42,929 nucleotides of DNA from an uncultured Clostridia bacterium (lineage in GTDB: Bacteria; Bacillota; Clostridia; Oscillospirales; Oscillospiraceae), in assembly GCA_946550725.1 (NCBI GenBank), contig CAMNQX010000017.1, forward strand, positions 1 through 42,929. The letters are read 5' to 3'. Below are positions 6,698 to 14,151 of the stretch, piece after piece (position 1 is the first letter of the stretch; every line of letters starts with the position of its first letter). The translations under genes and the position numbers were made by a program. The notes beneath the pieces are model-generated. The model saw only the letters and a list, made by a program, of their open reading frames with translations. It searched no databases and was not told where the DNA came from.

Positions 6698-7657
6698 TTA
6701 TTCGGCTTTACGGCTTAGCACATAGACAATGTAGTCCAGTTCATCATCGGTCAGTCGATGTGCGTTGTGCAAATTCTCGTTATGGAAATCCGACAATAGC
6801 TTGGGGTTTTCCGAGGTGTAACGACGAATATAGTCCTTGTAGTCACCCGAACCAAGTTCGGTGGCTCGAATCAGCTTTTTGGGCGGCTTTAGGAATATAA
6901 TGTTACCTACCTTATCTTGCTTGGTGGGACACAGAGGGCTTTGATTGTCCAAGTGGCGCTCCTGCCGATACCGCAAGATATGCTTTTGAAGGTATCGCCT
7001 CGGAGAAGCGAGAGGGCACCGACAGACAAAGGACTTTGGAACAAGAAGGACAGGAAATTCCTTGACTGTCAGAGCAGGCCATGCAGAAGCCAAGTTCCAA
7101 CGACATTGATCGGCATCCCAGTAGTACCCCTGATAGGGACGATCTTCGACGGTGGGAATCGGAAGGCCGTAATGAGCGAACTGCTGCAAAGTAAACATAA
7201 AGAGATCCTGTCGGATCACATTGACGAGCAAGTCGCTCATGCGGTCACGCTCAAAATTGGGTGTCCACAGCATGATATCAGAGGGCAAGATGATCAGGCC
7301 ATCATCAAAATAGCCCATATTGATCATGCGCTTAAAAAAGAGGAAAAGGAGCTTCGGGGTGGACCCTTTCCCGCGTGATAAACCTTGCGACAAACCCAGA
7401 TGCGTTTCGTTCGGCTCACGGGCATACGACAAAAGCTGCCAAACCAGCGGATAGTTTTTCTCTCGGCAGGCGTCAAACAGCTTGTTGAAAAAGGTGTTGA
7501 TAGATCGGGCCGCCTGTACTCCAACAGGGCTGGTATCAGCAGAGATCAAATCAGGGTCCAGGTACAACGGGACATCGTTGTCCAAGGGGACGTCAACGAA
7601 GGGAATCTGGCTATGGGAGGTGATGCCTAGGTTGGCCTTGGTGGTGAAGTGTTGCAT
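6698..7657 (-). CDS. Unknown cytosolic protein, 319 residues
   Basis: Not recognised with confidence. The N-terminal region has VDVPLDNDVPLYLDPDLISA, then a helical stretch with LLSYAREPNETHLGLSQGLSRG, and further on LWTPNFERDRMSDLLVNVIR, which recalls unannotated cargo proteins in which a conserved Asp-Arg-(I/M)-Ser-Asp motif precedes a helix. No membrane segment, nucleotide-binding loop or zinc cluster is visible. The C-terminus ends LTDDELDYIVYVLSRKAE. An ATG at 7696 would add 13 residues, but the only good ribosome site (AGAGGAT) precedes the ATG at 7657. It is the first gene inside the left end, the usual cargo position of such elements; a defence function is a guess. Confidence 0.7.
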   Translation of the reverse strand: MQHFTTKANLGITSHSQIPFVDVPLDNDVPLYLDPDLISADTSPVGVQAARSINTFFNKLFDACREKNYPLVWQLLSYAREPNETHLGLSQGLSRGKGSTPKLLFLFFKRMINMGYFDDGLIILPSDIMLWTPNFERDRMSDLLVNVIRQDLFMFTLQQFAHYGLPIPTVEDRPYQGYYWDADQCRWNLASAWPALTVKEFPVLLVPKSFVCRCPLASPRRYLQKHILRYRQERHLDNQSPLCPTKQDKVGNIIFLKPPKKLIRATELGSGDYKDYIRRYTSENPKLLSDFHNENLHNAHRLTDDELDYIVYVLSRKAE

Positions 7658-7690
7658 GATATACACATCCTCTTTTGTTAAATTTTTTAC

Positions 7691-7807
7691 TTGCATTCAT
7701 GGGACGATGTGTTATAATTGCAACAAGATGTCTGCCCTGACATCGTCCCATCCCCCGCGAGAACGCGCTATCTACTGTTCCCCCAGTGGATAGCGTGTTC
7801 TTATTTT
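7691..7807 (+). ncRNA. Candidate small RNA with its own promoter and terminator
   Basis: TTGCAT (7691-7696), 16 nt, TATAAT (7713-7718) predicts a transcript starting near 7725. It would begin with the hairpin GATGTC-TGCCCT-GACATC and end in a second hairpin (GAACGCGCTATC with GATAGCGTGTTC, 7760-7799) followed by TTATTTTT, a rho-independent terminator. Predicted length is about 80 nt, with no convincing reading frame. Inverted copies of ATGGGACGATGT (7699-7710) and ACATCGTCCCAT (7740-7751) span the start. It is transcribed away from the 319-residue gene. Confidence 0.5.
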
Positions 7808-7848
7808 TACTTCAAGCAATGGCCTCACCCCTTTCGTGTTAATGTACC

Positions 7849-8241
7849 TTATACGATAGGGATAGCTTTTGTTAGGTCAAAAATCATGGCGTTATCTGAC
7901 CGCTGATACTCACCAGGGACTTTATAACCTTTGCAGTTCTTGTCCTCTAGTTGCCATCCCGTAAGGCGCTTGATAATTCTTAGAAATTCCTTGGACCCCC
8001 ACCGCACACTAGGAGCGCCAGGCTTGATTGCTGCAAAAAACGGCATGGCTTGCGGTGTGTTCTGTGTGCATTTCTGGACAGCAAACCGCTGAGTGCTTTC
8101 GTCTAAGAGCAATAGGACGTATTGTGCGTTACCCATTCGCTCCACTACAGCTTTGTTGAAAGTCACCCCGTTTCGTGTAACTGATGCAAGGGGGCCGCTT
8201 CCTCCGAAGGAAACTACAGAAAACCCGTTAAGCTCCGTCAT
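7849..8241 (-). CDS. Unknown element-borne protein, 130 residues
   Basis: Not recognised as a named family. The N-terminus runs GFSVVSFGGSGPLASVTRNG, then FNKAVVERMGNAQYVLLLLD, a short beta-rich segment in which a protein partner or nucleic acid could bind; the C-terminus is helical then basic (LRIIKRLTGWQLEDKNCKGY). Cytosolic, no membrane segment. The ATG has AAAGGAGTG 8 nt upstream, and an exact-consensus promoter (8287-8315) stands 46 nt away, so it should be strongly expressed from the integrated element. Its nearest neighbour upstream on the strand is the Doc toxin, separated by a terminator hairpin. Confidence 0.7.
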   Translation of the reverse strand: MTELNGFSVVSFGGSGPLASVTRNGVTFNKAVVERMGNAQYVLLLLDESTQRFAVQKCTQNTPQAMPFFAAIKPGAPSVRWGSKEFLRIIKRLTGWQLEDKNCKGYKVPGEYQRSDNAMIFDLTKAIPIV

Positions 8242-8286
8242 TGCCTAGCACTCCTTTCTTCTGCGTGCCAATGTATTGTCTCCATC

Positions 8287-8315
8287 ATTATACACATAGA
8301 GAAAGCAACTGTCAA
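8287..8315 (-). promoter_or_regulatory. Exact-consensus sigma-A promoter of the 130-residue gene
   Basis: Minus strand TTGACA (8310-8315), 17 nt, TATAAT (8287-8292). Both boxes and the spacing are ideal. Confidence 0.88.
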
Positions 8316-8329
8316 CACAAATATTGTCA

Positions 8330-8370
8330 AAAAGCTCTTTATGCAGAGAATGTCTGCATAAAGAGCTTTT
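8330..8370. terminator. Terminator after phd-doc
   Basis: An 18-bp perfect stem (AAAAGCTCTTTATGCAGA and its complement) with loop GAATG. Its A/T-rich ends let it work on both strands; it closes the toxin-antitoxin operon 4 nt after the doc stop codon. Confidence 0.85.
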
Positions 8371-8373
8371 GCG

Positions 8374-8766
8374 TCAAGTTGCCAGGTGACTTGCTGTGTG
8401 CTTAAAAACCCATTTCAGAATCTCTGCATACCCCGCCTTGCCGCTTGCTGCCGCAAGGCCGAGGTCGATCAATTCCCGTTGTGTGTACCGCAATCCCACG
8501 CCGTTGAGCTTCAGCGTCATCAGCATAGCAAGTACACCCACCCGTTTGTTGCCGTCCGCAAAGGGGTGGTTGGAGATCAGGGCAAAGGCCAGCCGCGCCG
8601 CCTTTTCCTCCACGGTGGGGTATTGCTCCATGTCCTCGAACCCCGCGTCCACACTCAACACGGCGGATTCCAGCAAGCCGCGGTCACGCAGCCCCGGCAA
8701 GCCGCCCGTAGCCGCCAAGAGCTTGTCGTGAAGCATGAGGACTTCTTCCACAGTCAGTAAGATCAT
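8374..8766 (-). CDS. doc: Doc-type Fic toxin
   Basis: 130 residues, close to the 126 of phage P1 Doc. The Fic core motif is HPFADGNKR (His67 to Arg75), preceded by LRDRGLLESAV, which is also typical of Doc. Doc proteins phosphorylate EF-Tu and so stop translation until neutralised. The ATG overlaps the antitoxin stop as ATGA, giving tight coupling with antitoxin first. Its place in the middle of the element suggests addiction: loss of the element would leave long-lived toxin behind. This matters if the element excises during sporulation, because a cell that loses the circle would meet free Doc. Confidence 0.92.
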   Translation of the reverse strand: MILLTVEEVLMLHDKLLAATGGLPGLRDRGLLESAVLSVDAGFEDMEQYPTVEEKAARLAFALISNHPFADGNKRVGVLAMLMTLKLNGVGLRYTQRELIDLGLAAASGKAGYAEILKWVFKHTASHLAT

Positions 8767-9014
8767 TTCGCCAACTCCCGCAGGGCTTCCATGTTTTCCT
8801 CAATAAGCTGGTCGGCGGCGGCCTCCACCTTCTGCTTCCGGGCGGCGCGGGCGGCTTGGAGGGCGTCATATTCCTCAAAATCCACCACGATATACCGGGG
8901 CTTGTTGTTTTTCAGGATCACGGCAAGCCCCGCCTCGTCCACCAGCCGGGTCACCTTGGAAAAGTTCTGGTTGGCTTCGGTCATAGGCACTAACGTGCTG
9001 GTTTCTACGGTCAT
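8763..9014 (-). CDS. phd: Phd/YefM-type antitoxin
   Basis: 83 residues from the ATG at 9014, where GAGGTGA lies 7 nt upstream; an earlier in-frame ATG at 9044 falls in the promoter spacing and is not used. The N-terminal Phd DNA-binding domain reads VPMTEANQNFSKVTRLVDEA, followed by VILKNNKPRYIVVDFEEYDA; the C-terminal charged helix (KVEAAADQLIEENMEALREL) should wrap the toxin. Phd antitoxins bind their own operator and repress the operon together with Doc. Promoter at 9033-9061. Confidence 0.92.
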   Translation of the reverse strand: MTVETSTLVPMTEANQNFSKVTRLVDEAGLAVILKNNKPRYIVVDFEEYDALQAARAARKQKVEAAADQLIEENMEALRELAK

Positions 9015-9032
9015 AAGAATCACCTCGCTTAT

Positions 9033-9061
9033 AGTATACACCAAATGTAGGATAAAATCAA
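9033..9061 (-). promoter_or_regulatory. Promoter of phd-doc
   Basis: Minus strand TTGATT (9056-9061), 17 nt, TATACT (9033-9038), 19 nt before the antitoxin start. The -10 region lies in a short symmetrical A/T stretch that could be the Phd operator. Confidence 0.7.
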
Positions 9062-9067
9062 CCTATA

Positions 9068-9205
9068 TTATTCCCCTCCTTGCCCTTGCCCTTGCCCTTG
9101 CCCACCATCTGCATTTACACCGCCGTCTGCGGACGCCGTATATGCAAAAGGCCCCGCCGTTAAGGCGAGGCCGATGCACAACATTAATGCGATAAAACGT
9201 TTCAT
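9068..9205 (-). CDS. Small secreted peptide with a Gly-Gln repeat
   Basis: 45 residues: a signal peptide (MKRFIALMLCIGLALTAGPF, then AYTASA as a likely cleavage site) and a mature part of about 19 residues ending in GGQGQGQGQGQGGE. AGGAAGAA lies 9 nt before the ATG. The repeat comes from a run of GGGCAA hexamers on this strand (CTTGCC on the plus strand), so its length may vary by slippage. It lies 24 nt after the lipoprotein gene on the same strand and may form one transcript with it and the 145-residue gene. Function unknown; a secreted signal or surface-associated peptide is possible. Confidence 0.6.
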   Translation of the reverse strand: MKRFIALMLCIGLALTAGPFAYTASADGGVNADGGQGQGQGQGGE

Positions 9206-9229
9206 ATTTAACTTCTTCCTTTCTTATAT

Positions 9230-9853
9230 TTAGGGGTCGCCTACAATATTGCCGTTTTTAAGGGCTTCTTGATACTCTTCTTCAGTCATAACGTCTGCAT
9301 AACGAGTCCATTCACGAGCCGCAACATCATCTTCGGGGATGTCCCAGTTAGCATCATTAAGGTCAAGGTTGGTACTCGCATTCTGACGATCCAACTCCGC
9401 CTGCTGCTCTGGGGATGGAGTATGTGGATTTTCATCGATCCAGTTGTCGGGCTTATCTTCGTTGGCGGATACAGGGGGCTTATATGCATTCGTAGTCTTG
9501 GACGTATTGTCCACAGGCTTCGGAGTCGGAGTGGCCTGGACAACCGGTACGGTATTGGGAACGGGGTTGGAAGTTGCCTTGCTGGCTTTAGGTGTCGGCT
9601 GGACTGTCGGCTCTGGTGTGGCCTCCGGGGTCGGCTCCGGGGACGGCTCCGCCGAGGGGCTGGGCGTGGGCGTGGGTGTAGCCGTAGCCTCCGGGCTGGC
9701 GGTGGGTGCTGGCGTGGGGGTCGCCGTCTCCACAGGGGTGTCCACCTCTCTGGACGGCCCTTGACCGCCGCTGCAAGCGCAAAGGGCAACCGCCAGCACC
9801 AACGCCAGCAGAGCCGCGAGGACGAGCCAACGGCGGGTATGTAGGGTTTTCAT
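9230..9853 (-). CDS. Putative lipoprotein with a Pro/Thr-rich stalk
   Basis: 207 residues. The N-terminus has a basic start (MKTLHTRRW), a hydrophobic core (LVLAALLALVLAVA) and a lipobox LCAC, so Cys26 or Cys28 would be lipid-modified and the protein anchored on the outer face of the membrane. Next comes a stalk of about 90 residues built from Thr-Pro, Ala-Pro and Glu-Pro pairs, then a small acidic domain (KPDNWIDENPHTPSPEQQ and WTRYADVMTEEEYQEALKNG). AAGGAGG lies 8 nt before the ATG, overlapping the end of the preceding gene, so the two are coupled. Function unknown; surface display of the C-terminal domain is the likely role of the stalk. Stalk length is probably variable between strains. 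Confidence 0.8.
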   Translation of the reverse strand: MKTLHTRRWLVLAALLALVLAVALCACSGGQGPSREVDTPVETATPTPAPTASPEATATPTPTPSPSAEPSPEPTPEATPEPTVQPTPKASKATSNPVPNTVPVVQATPTPKPVDNTSKTTNAYKPPVSANEDKPDNWIDENPHTPSPEQQAELDRQNASTNLDLNDANWDIPEDDVAAREWTRYADVMTEEEYQEALKNGNIVGDP

Positions 9854-9854
9854 G

Positions 9855-10292
9855 TTACTTGGCCTCCTTCTTCTCGCAAAAAATCTTGTACTGCTCCAAA
9901 ACAAGCTGGGCGATCTGTTCCTTGTCCGCTTCATCCAGCGGAAGGTCGATATCTGTATAGACCCACCCCGCCGGGTCGGGCGAAAGAACAAGGCCAATGC
10001 GGTCATAAAGACTGTGTATGTTGTGGGTGCTGGGGTCAACGTCCAACATATTGAGCGAGATTACTATTGAAAATCCTTTTTCGCCTTTGACCTCGACCCA
10101 TTTCCAATTTGTAAGGTCATAATTGCCCCGGTAGTTTTGACTGCCTCTTCCAGCCGTTCCACCAGTTACAACTTTCATCCCGGCGTTCTCAATTCCCTTG
10201 TGTACCGCCAAATATGCTGCAAGGCTTACCCGCTCCTGTTCCCGCACTTGCTCATATAGCTTTTTTGCGTTTTCAAACTCGTTTGTTGCCAT
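9855..10292 (-). CDS. Unknown cytosolic protein, 145 residues
   Basis: No family recognised. The N-terminus is a charged helix (FENAKKLYEQVREQERVSLA); the middle has GMKVVTGGTAGRGSQNYRGN and NWKWVEVKGEKGFSIVIS, suggesting an alpha/beta fold; the C-terminus is helical (KEQIAQLVLEQYKIFCEKKE). No signal peptide or membrane segment. It leads the leftward transcript (this gene, lipoprotein, secreted peptide) from the consensus promoter at 10349-10377. The ribosome site is weak: GGGAGCG about 10 nt upstream. Confidence 0.65.
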   Translation of the reverse strand: MATNEFENAKKLYEQVREQERVSLAAYLAVHKGIENAGMKVVTGGTAGRGSQNYRGNYDLTNWKWVEVKGEKGFSIVISLNMLDVDPSTHNIHSLYDRIGLVLSPDPAGWVYTDIDLPLDEADKEQIAQLVLEQYKIFCEKKEAK

Positions 10293-10348
10293 TCCAGCAT
10301 CGCTCCCGTCTCCTTTTATGACAAATATTATTCATATTGCCTGCGCTG

Positions 10349-10377
10349 ATTATATGCGATAATGACCATAAAGTCAA
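10349..10377 (-). promoter_or_regulatory. Promoter of the leftward lipoprotein operon
   Basis: Minus strand TTGACT (10372-10377), 17 nt, TATAAT (10349-10354). It overlaps the upstream region of the divergent XRE gene at 10400, so that regulator could control both directions. Confidence 0.8.
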
Positions 10378-10399
10378 GCAAAGTAAGAGGTTTGTCTTT

Positions 10400-10633
10400 A
10401 TGGTTTCATTTGCGCCGTTTCGCCGGATGATACAAAAGCGGGGGATCACCACCTATTACCTACGCAACAAGTGTGGCGAGTACAACCTCGGCAATAAAAC
10501 CATCGAGCGGCTCATGGCGGATCAGTCGGTGTCCACCAACACCGTGGACGCCCTGTGTCAGATACTTGACTGTGACGTGACCGACATTATGGAGATCACC
10601 CAAGACCCGCCACAGAGCGGGAGAAAGCAGTAA
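10400..10633 (+). CDS. XRE-family DNA-binding regulator
   Basis: 77 residues, a single Cro/C1-type helix-turn-helix. The pattern FRRMIQKRGITTYYLRNK, then LGNKTIERLMADQSVSTNTV and ALCQILDCDVTDIMEI matches the short XRE regulators found in Firmicutes mobile elements. The ATG at 10400 has AAGAGG 9 nt upstream; an in-frame ATG at 10337 would add 21 residues but overlaps the divergent promoter. It stands at the divergence point between the leftward cargo and the rightward transfer genes, so control of both is plausible. No second sensing domain is present. Confidence 0.85.
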   Translation: MVSFAPFRRMIQKRGITTYYLRNKCGEYNLGNKTIERLMADQSVSTNTVDALCQILDCDVTDIMEITQDPPQSGRKQ

Positions 10634-10653
10634 AATAGAAAGGGGTCTTGACC

Positions 10654-11064
10654 ATGACATTCAGCCAATTCGCACAGGTGTTGTACCCCTTCTGCAATGA
10701 GGGAGCAACCAAAGGAGAGTTCGTCTGTCATTTAGCGGACATGATCATGGACGGCCAGCCGGGGCGGGCACATGAGGACGGCGGCTATCAAAATCCCCTG
10801 CGGGCGATGGATGACCGCACGCTGCTCAACTACTTCAACGGTGATCGTTCTATTTCCGCCAAGGACGCCAGCACGATCTACAGCAGTATCAAAACAGAGA
10901 AGTTTGAGAACTATATTAACCGCCGCTGTTCTGGGGAAGCCCAGATCAAACTTCTGGACGCTCTCTTGGAAATAGAGGATATACAGGAAAAGGGTACAGT
11001 CCCGGAGGTCTGCGCCCAGCTTTTTGAAAAGATACTGCGTGAACTTGCGACAAAAAGTAAATAA
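10654..11064 (+). CDS. Unknown protein, 136 residues
   Basis: Not assigned. Helical, cytosolic. It begins MTFSQFAQVLYPFCNEGATK, and the middle (RTLLNYFNGDRSISAKDAST) looks like a helix-turn-helix accessory domain. The C-terminus is a helix with LLDALLEIEDIQEKGTVPEV. AAAGGGG lies 8 nt before the ATG at 10654; a TTG at 10648 is a less likely start. It follows the XRE gene by 20 nt and is closed by a strong terminator, so the two form a small operon that may act together. Confidence 0.7.
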   Translation: MTFSQFAQVLYPFCNEGATKGEFVCHLADMIMDGQPGRAHEDGGYQNPLRAMDDRTLLNYFNGDRSISAKDASTIYSSIKTEKFENYINRRCSGEAQIKLLDALLEIEDIQEKGTVPEVCAQLFEKILRELATKSK

Positions 11065-11074
11065 GCGCAAAGAC

Positions 11075-11120
11075 GCCCCCGGCTTTACAGGCTTTGACCT
11101 GTGGAGCCGGGGGCTTTTTT
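11075..11120 (+). terminator. Terminator after the XRE operon
   Basis: GCCCCCGGCTTTACAGG pairs with CCTGTGGAGCCGGGGGC (one mismatch) around CTTTGA and is followed by TTTTTT. Confidence 0.92.
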
Positions 11121-11368
11121 CTGCCCTGTTCGTGGGTGTTCGCTGGTGTGCGGGTGCTTTTGGCGAAAATATGTTGTAATAAGCATGCACGGGGGCAACG
11201 CCCCCCTGCACACGCTGACGAGCGTTTCATATAGTCCGTATCAGCCCAGGCGGGGTGTACGACCCGCCGCCGACACGAGGGATGGGAATGGCCATCCCAT
11301 CCCCCACACGTTGACCACAACAACATGAAGCTGTCCTATCGGCTATACGGGGAGAAAGGACAAACTAT
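11121..11368 (+). other. Hairpin-rich gap ahead of the transfer genes: candidate origin or leader
   Basis: No gene is visible in this 250-bp gap. It has GGGGGC-AAC-GCCCCC (11191-11205) inside a TGCAC/TGCA frame, then GGCGGG with CCCGCC near 11252-11272, then GGGATGG with CCATCCC near 11278-11298. The gap precedes the FtsK-like and Rep genes, where a nicking origin would be expected; an HUH endonuclease usually cuts in the loop of such a hairpin. The role is inferred from position only. Confidence 0.4.
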
Positions 11369-11704
11369 ATGGCTACTCTTCCTTTCGCCGCTCACGGCGA
11401 TACCCTCTCCATCGTCAAGGTCGCTCCTAAGTATGAGGGGAGCGGCGACGCCCGACACATTGCTGGCTCTGTCGTCAACGCCCTGCTCTTGTTCGACAAC
11501 TGCGCCCAAGTCCCCATTACCATTCCCGGCCTGGACGCCGCCAAGCTGCTCGCCCCGGAGGTGGTGACTGAGCGCAATATGAAGCTGAACTTCATCCAGG
11601 CCCGGTTCACCGATCTGGTCATTTCCTTCTCCGGGGGTGATTACGGGGCCATTCGCTACCGTGGCACCGCCAGCGGCATTGAAATTTTGAACCCCAGCAA
11701 GTAA
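11369..11704 (+). CDS. Small conserved protein ahead of the FtsK-like gene
   Basis: 111 residues, no named family recognised. It begins MATLPFAAHGDTLSIVKVAP, and the C-terminal half (QARFTDLVISFSGGDYGAIR) is beta-rich. Its position directly before an FtsK-like ATPase and an HUH Rep is the place where Tn916-type elements carry small DUF961 proteins (orf22/orf23), but I see no clear sequence match. GAAAGGA lies 9 nt before the ATG. No signal peptide. It starts the rightward transfer operon, 64 nt ahead of the ATPase. Confidence 0.7.
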   Translation: MATLPFAAHGDTLSIVKVAPKYEGSGDARHIAGSVVNALLLFDNCAQVPITIPGLDAAKLLAPEVVTERNMKLNFIQARFTDLVISFSGGDYGAIRYRGTASGIEILNPSK

Positions 11705-11767
11705 CCATCAACCATCAGGGGCGGGGGGTAACGACCTCCCCCGCCCCACCCGTAAAGGAGAATTAAT

Positions 11768-13012
11768 ATGAAACGAAAGATAAAACGTGTTCTATATCTC
11801 TGCGGCCCTTATCTGAAATACCTTTGGCTTGTGGTCTACCTGGCCGCCGCCGCTGCGCTGTGGCCCCGGCGGGATCTTTTTTCCCTTCCCGCCCCGTTAG
11901 GTGGCTTTGTCCTAGACGCTATCCTGGCCTCCCTCCTGTTCCTCGGGGCCGTGTTCCTCTATGACGTTCTGCGCCGCCCCTTTGGGATAGCTCGGCGGGC
12001 AGAAATCACCTTCGCCACAGCGGGCTTGACCAACGCACGGGGCGAAATCCCCCGCTTGCGCTCCGTGCGGGCTGACCGGGACAAGCCCCACGGCAAAATT
12101 TTGGAGGTCTGGAATAAGGGTGTCTCTATTGACGACTTTGACGAAAAAGCCCACCGTCTCGAAGCTGGCCTAGGCGGGAGGATATACCAGATGGAGTACG
12201 GGAGGAACTGCCAAACAACCCGTCTATCCCTTCTGCCCATGAAGTACATCCACCCCACCATCATCAATCCCACGGATGAAGCCCTTGGCTCGATCAGCGT
12301 CCAGCACATCATCAATCTTTTGGTGGTCGGGGGGACAGGCACGGGCAAGACGGTAGCTATCAAGACCACGCTGAGCAAGATAGCCCAGCACCAGACCAAT
12401 CCTACTTTCTGGCTTTTGGACTTCAAATGCCTAGATTTTAAGGCTTATACTGACCTCCCCCACTACTACGCTTACACCGACTGTGCCCAAGGGCTGGAGG
12501 ACTACTACGCCGCCTTTAAGGAGGCCCAGGCCAGCGGCATCGCCGGGGAACCACAGTATTTAATCATGGACGAATGGGGGAGTTTTATTACCTCCCTGGG
12601 CAAGAAGGAAGCCGAGCGGTGCAAGGCGTTGATGGCCGAACTGCTGGCCCTCGGGAGGGCCTACAAATTTATCCCCATCATAGGTATGCAAAGGTGTGAC
12701 GCAAGCTATTTTACTGACGGTGCCCGTGATAATTTCCAAGTCAGACTTGCCCTGGGCAACCCTAGTCCTGAAGGGCGGCGCATGGTGTTCCCGGACAACG
12801 TGGAGCAGATCACCAACTGCCGCAAGCGGGAAGGCCACCTCTACATTGACGGCATAGGCGTCGAGAAGGTGAAGATGGCCGACATTGCCGATTTGGACGC
12901 CCTGGACGCCTCCATTCTGGCGGCCATGCCAAAGATCACCGCCACGGGCGGGGCGGACGGCGAAGCGGAGCGAGAGCCGGCAGACCCGCCCGCCGCCGAA
13001 GGCGGCACTTGA
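11768..13012 (+). CDS. FtsK/TcpA-like DNA translocase
   Basis: 414 residues. Two hydrophobic segments lie in the N-terminal 70 residues (LWLVVYLAAAAALW and AILASLLFLGAVFLY), so the protein is membrane anchored. The ATPase has Walker A GGTGTGKT (near residue 190) and Walker B YLIMDEWGSF (near residue 266). In Firmicutes integrative elements such proteins act as coupling proteins bringing nicked DNA to a mating pore; in actinomycete AICEs a single FtsK-like TraB moves double-stranded DNA alone. No mating-pore genes lie in this element, so it may use another element's pore or work alone. AAAGGAG lies 7 nt before the ATG. The Rep gene follows 46 nt later. Confidence 0.87.
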   Translation: MKRKIKRVLYLCGPYLKYLWLVVYLAAAAALWPRRDLFSLPAPLGGFVLDAILASLLFLGAVFLYDVLRRPFGIARRAEITFATAGLTNARGEIPRLRSVRADRDKPHGKILEVWNKGVSIDDFDEKAHRLEAGLGGRIYQMEYGRNCQTTRLSLLPMKYIHPTIINPTDEALGSISVQHIINLLVVGGTGTGKTVAIKTTLSKIAQHQTNPTFWLLDFKCLDFKAYTDLPHYYAYTDCAQGLEDYYAAFKEAQASGIAGEPQYLIMDEWGSFITSLGKKEAERCKALMAELLALGRAYKFIPIIGMQRCDASYFTDGARDNFQVRLALGNPSPEGRRMVFPDNVEQITNCRKREGHLYIDGIGVEKVKMADIADLDALDASILAAMPKITATGGADGEAEREPADPPAAEGGT

Positions 13013-13058
13013 CTTGATATCTTTATGAACTTTAGGCCGCAAGGCTCGGAGCGATCAT

Positions 13059-14009
13059 ATGCACGTCAAGCAAATCGACAACGAGCGTCCAGCCCTTCCC
13101 GCCCCCGTCACCGTGAAGCGGTGCGGCAACGTCATTGAGGTGCGGCACAGCTTTGGCGGCGCGCCGGAAATCGCCATTGAGAAGCTGTCGGCGGACGAGT
13201 ATGTAGACCTCCGCACAGGAGAGGTCAAAGAGTTTCAGCACACCGCCAGCCGCGCCGAGGACAAGGCCAGCGTTGCCCAAAGTCTCCGCAATCTCCGGGA
13301 CATTATCAATAGCAACCTGACAGACCCGGAAACGGCCTTGTGGGTGACGCTGACCTACCGTGAGAATATGAGAGACCCCCGGCGGCTCTATGAGGACTTC
13401 CACGCTTTTATCAAGCGTTTTCGCCGTTACCTCCGCAAGCGTGGTCACCCACCTGTGGAGTACATAGCGGCGGCAGAGCCGCAAGGCCGGGGCGCATGGC
13501 ATTTACATTGTCTGTTCCTGTTCCCGGAAAAAGCCCCGTTCATCCCTAACGCTCACATGGCAAAGCTGTGGGGTCACGGCTTCACCAAGACCAACAGCCT
13601 AAAGGGAGTGGACAACCCCGGCCTATATTTAACGGCCTATCTGGGTGATATGGAGCTGACAGAAGCCGCCATGAGCGGAACGACACGGGGACGGCTGGGA
13701 GAGGTTGAAGCGGAGGACGAGCAAGGCCGCAAGGTAAAAAAGGCCGTGATAAAGGGTGCAAGGCTTCACCTATACCCTCCCGGCTTCAACCTCTACCGCT
13801 GTAGCCGTGGCGTGAAGCGTCCCCAAGTTATGCAGATGACCGAGTGGGAAGCACAGAGGATCATAGGCACAGCCCCACTCACCTACGAGAAAACCATAGC
13901 CGTGACGGACAGCGAAGGCCAGACCTTAAACGTCATAAACTACCGCCAGTACAACCGCGCCAAGAATCAGGCCGGGACAGCGGCAGACCCTACCGACCAA
14001 AGCCCATAA
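13059..14009 (+). CDS. HUH-type rolling-circle replication initiator / relaxase
   Basis: 316 residues. Motif 1 is WVTLTYREN, motif 2 (metal-binding HUH) is GAWHLHCLFLF, and motif 3 probably lies in LYLTAYLGDM, with the nicking tyrosine there. This order is that of Rep endonucleases which nick one strand and start rolling-circle replication; in integrative elements they also serve as relaxase. The C-terminal basic region (KKAVIKGARLHLYPPGFNLY) may bind the origin. GGAG lies 7 nt before the ATG. Same transcript as the FtsK-like ATPase. Exact family cannot be fixed by eye. Confidence 0.85.
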   Translation: MHVKQIDNERPALPAPVTVKRCGNVIEVRHSFGGAPEIAIEKLSADEYVDLRTGEVKEFQHTASRAEDKASVAQSLRNLRDIINSNLTDPETALWVTLTYRENMRDPRRLYEDFHAFIKRFRRYLRKRGHPPVEYIAAAEPQGRGAWHLHCLFLFPEKAPFIPNAHMAKLWGHGFTKTNSLKGVDNPGLYLTAYLGDMELTEAAMSGTTRGRLGEVEAEDEQGRKVKKAVIKGARLHLYPPGFNLYRCSRGVKRPQVMQMTEWEAQRIIGTAPLTYEKTIAVTDSEGQTLNVINYRQYNRAKNQAGTAADPTDQSP

Positions 14010-14056
14010 ACACAAATCCAGCGGCAACGCCGCCACCGCCGACCCCCCTCACATAA

Positions 14057-14082
14057 TCAGCGTCCGCAGACGCCACCGCTGA
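14057..14082. repeat. Small hairpin downstream of rep
   Basis: GCGTC-CGCA-GACGC within a longer imperfect dyad starting TCAGCG and ending CGCTGA. The 13-mer GCGTCCGCAGACG recurs on the minus strand near 9124 within the secreted peptide gene, which may be chance. A single-strand origin is possible but unsupported. Confidence 0.35.
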
Positions 14083-14151
14083 AAAGGAATTTAATGAGCC
14101 GTATAGCAAAAGCACATTCCCACCACGGAGGTGATTTGGAGGTACATTAAA

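Noticed and set aside
9068-9110. CTTGCC tandem repeat as a non-coding microsatellite
   Set aside because: It is in frame within a short gene with a signal peptide and ribosome site, so it is reported as part of that gene.
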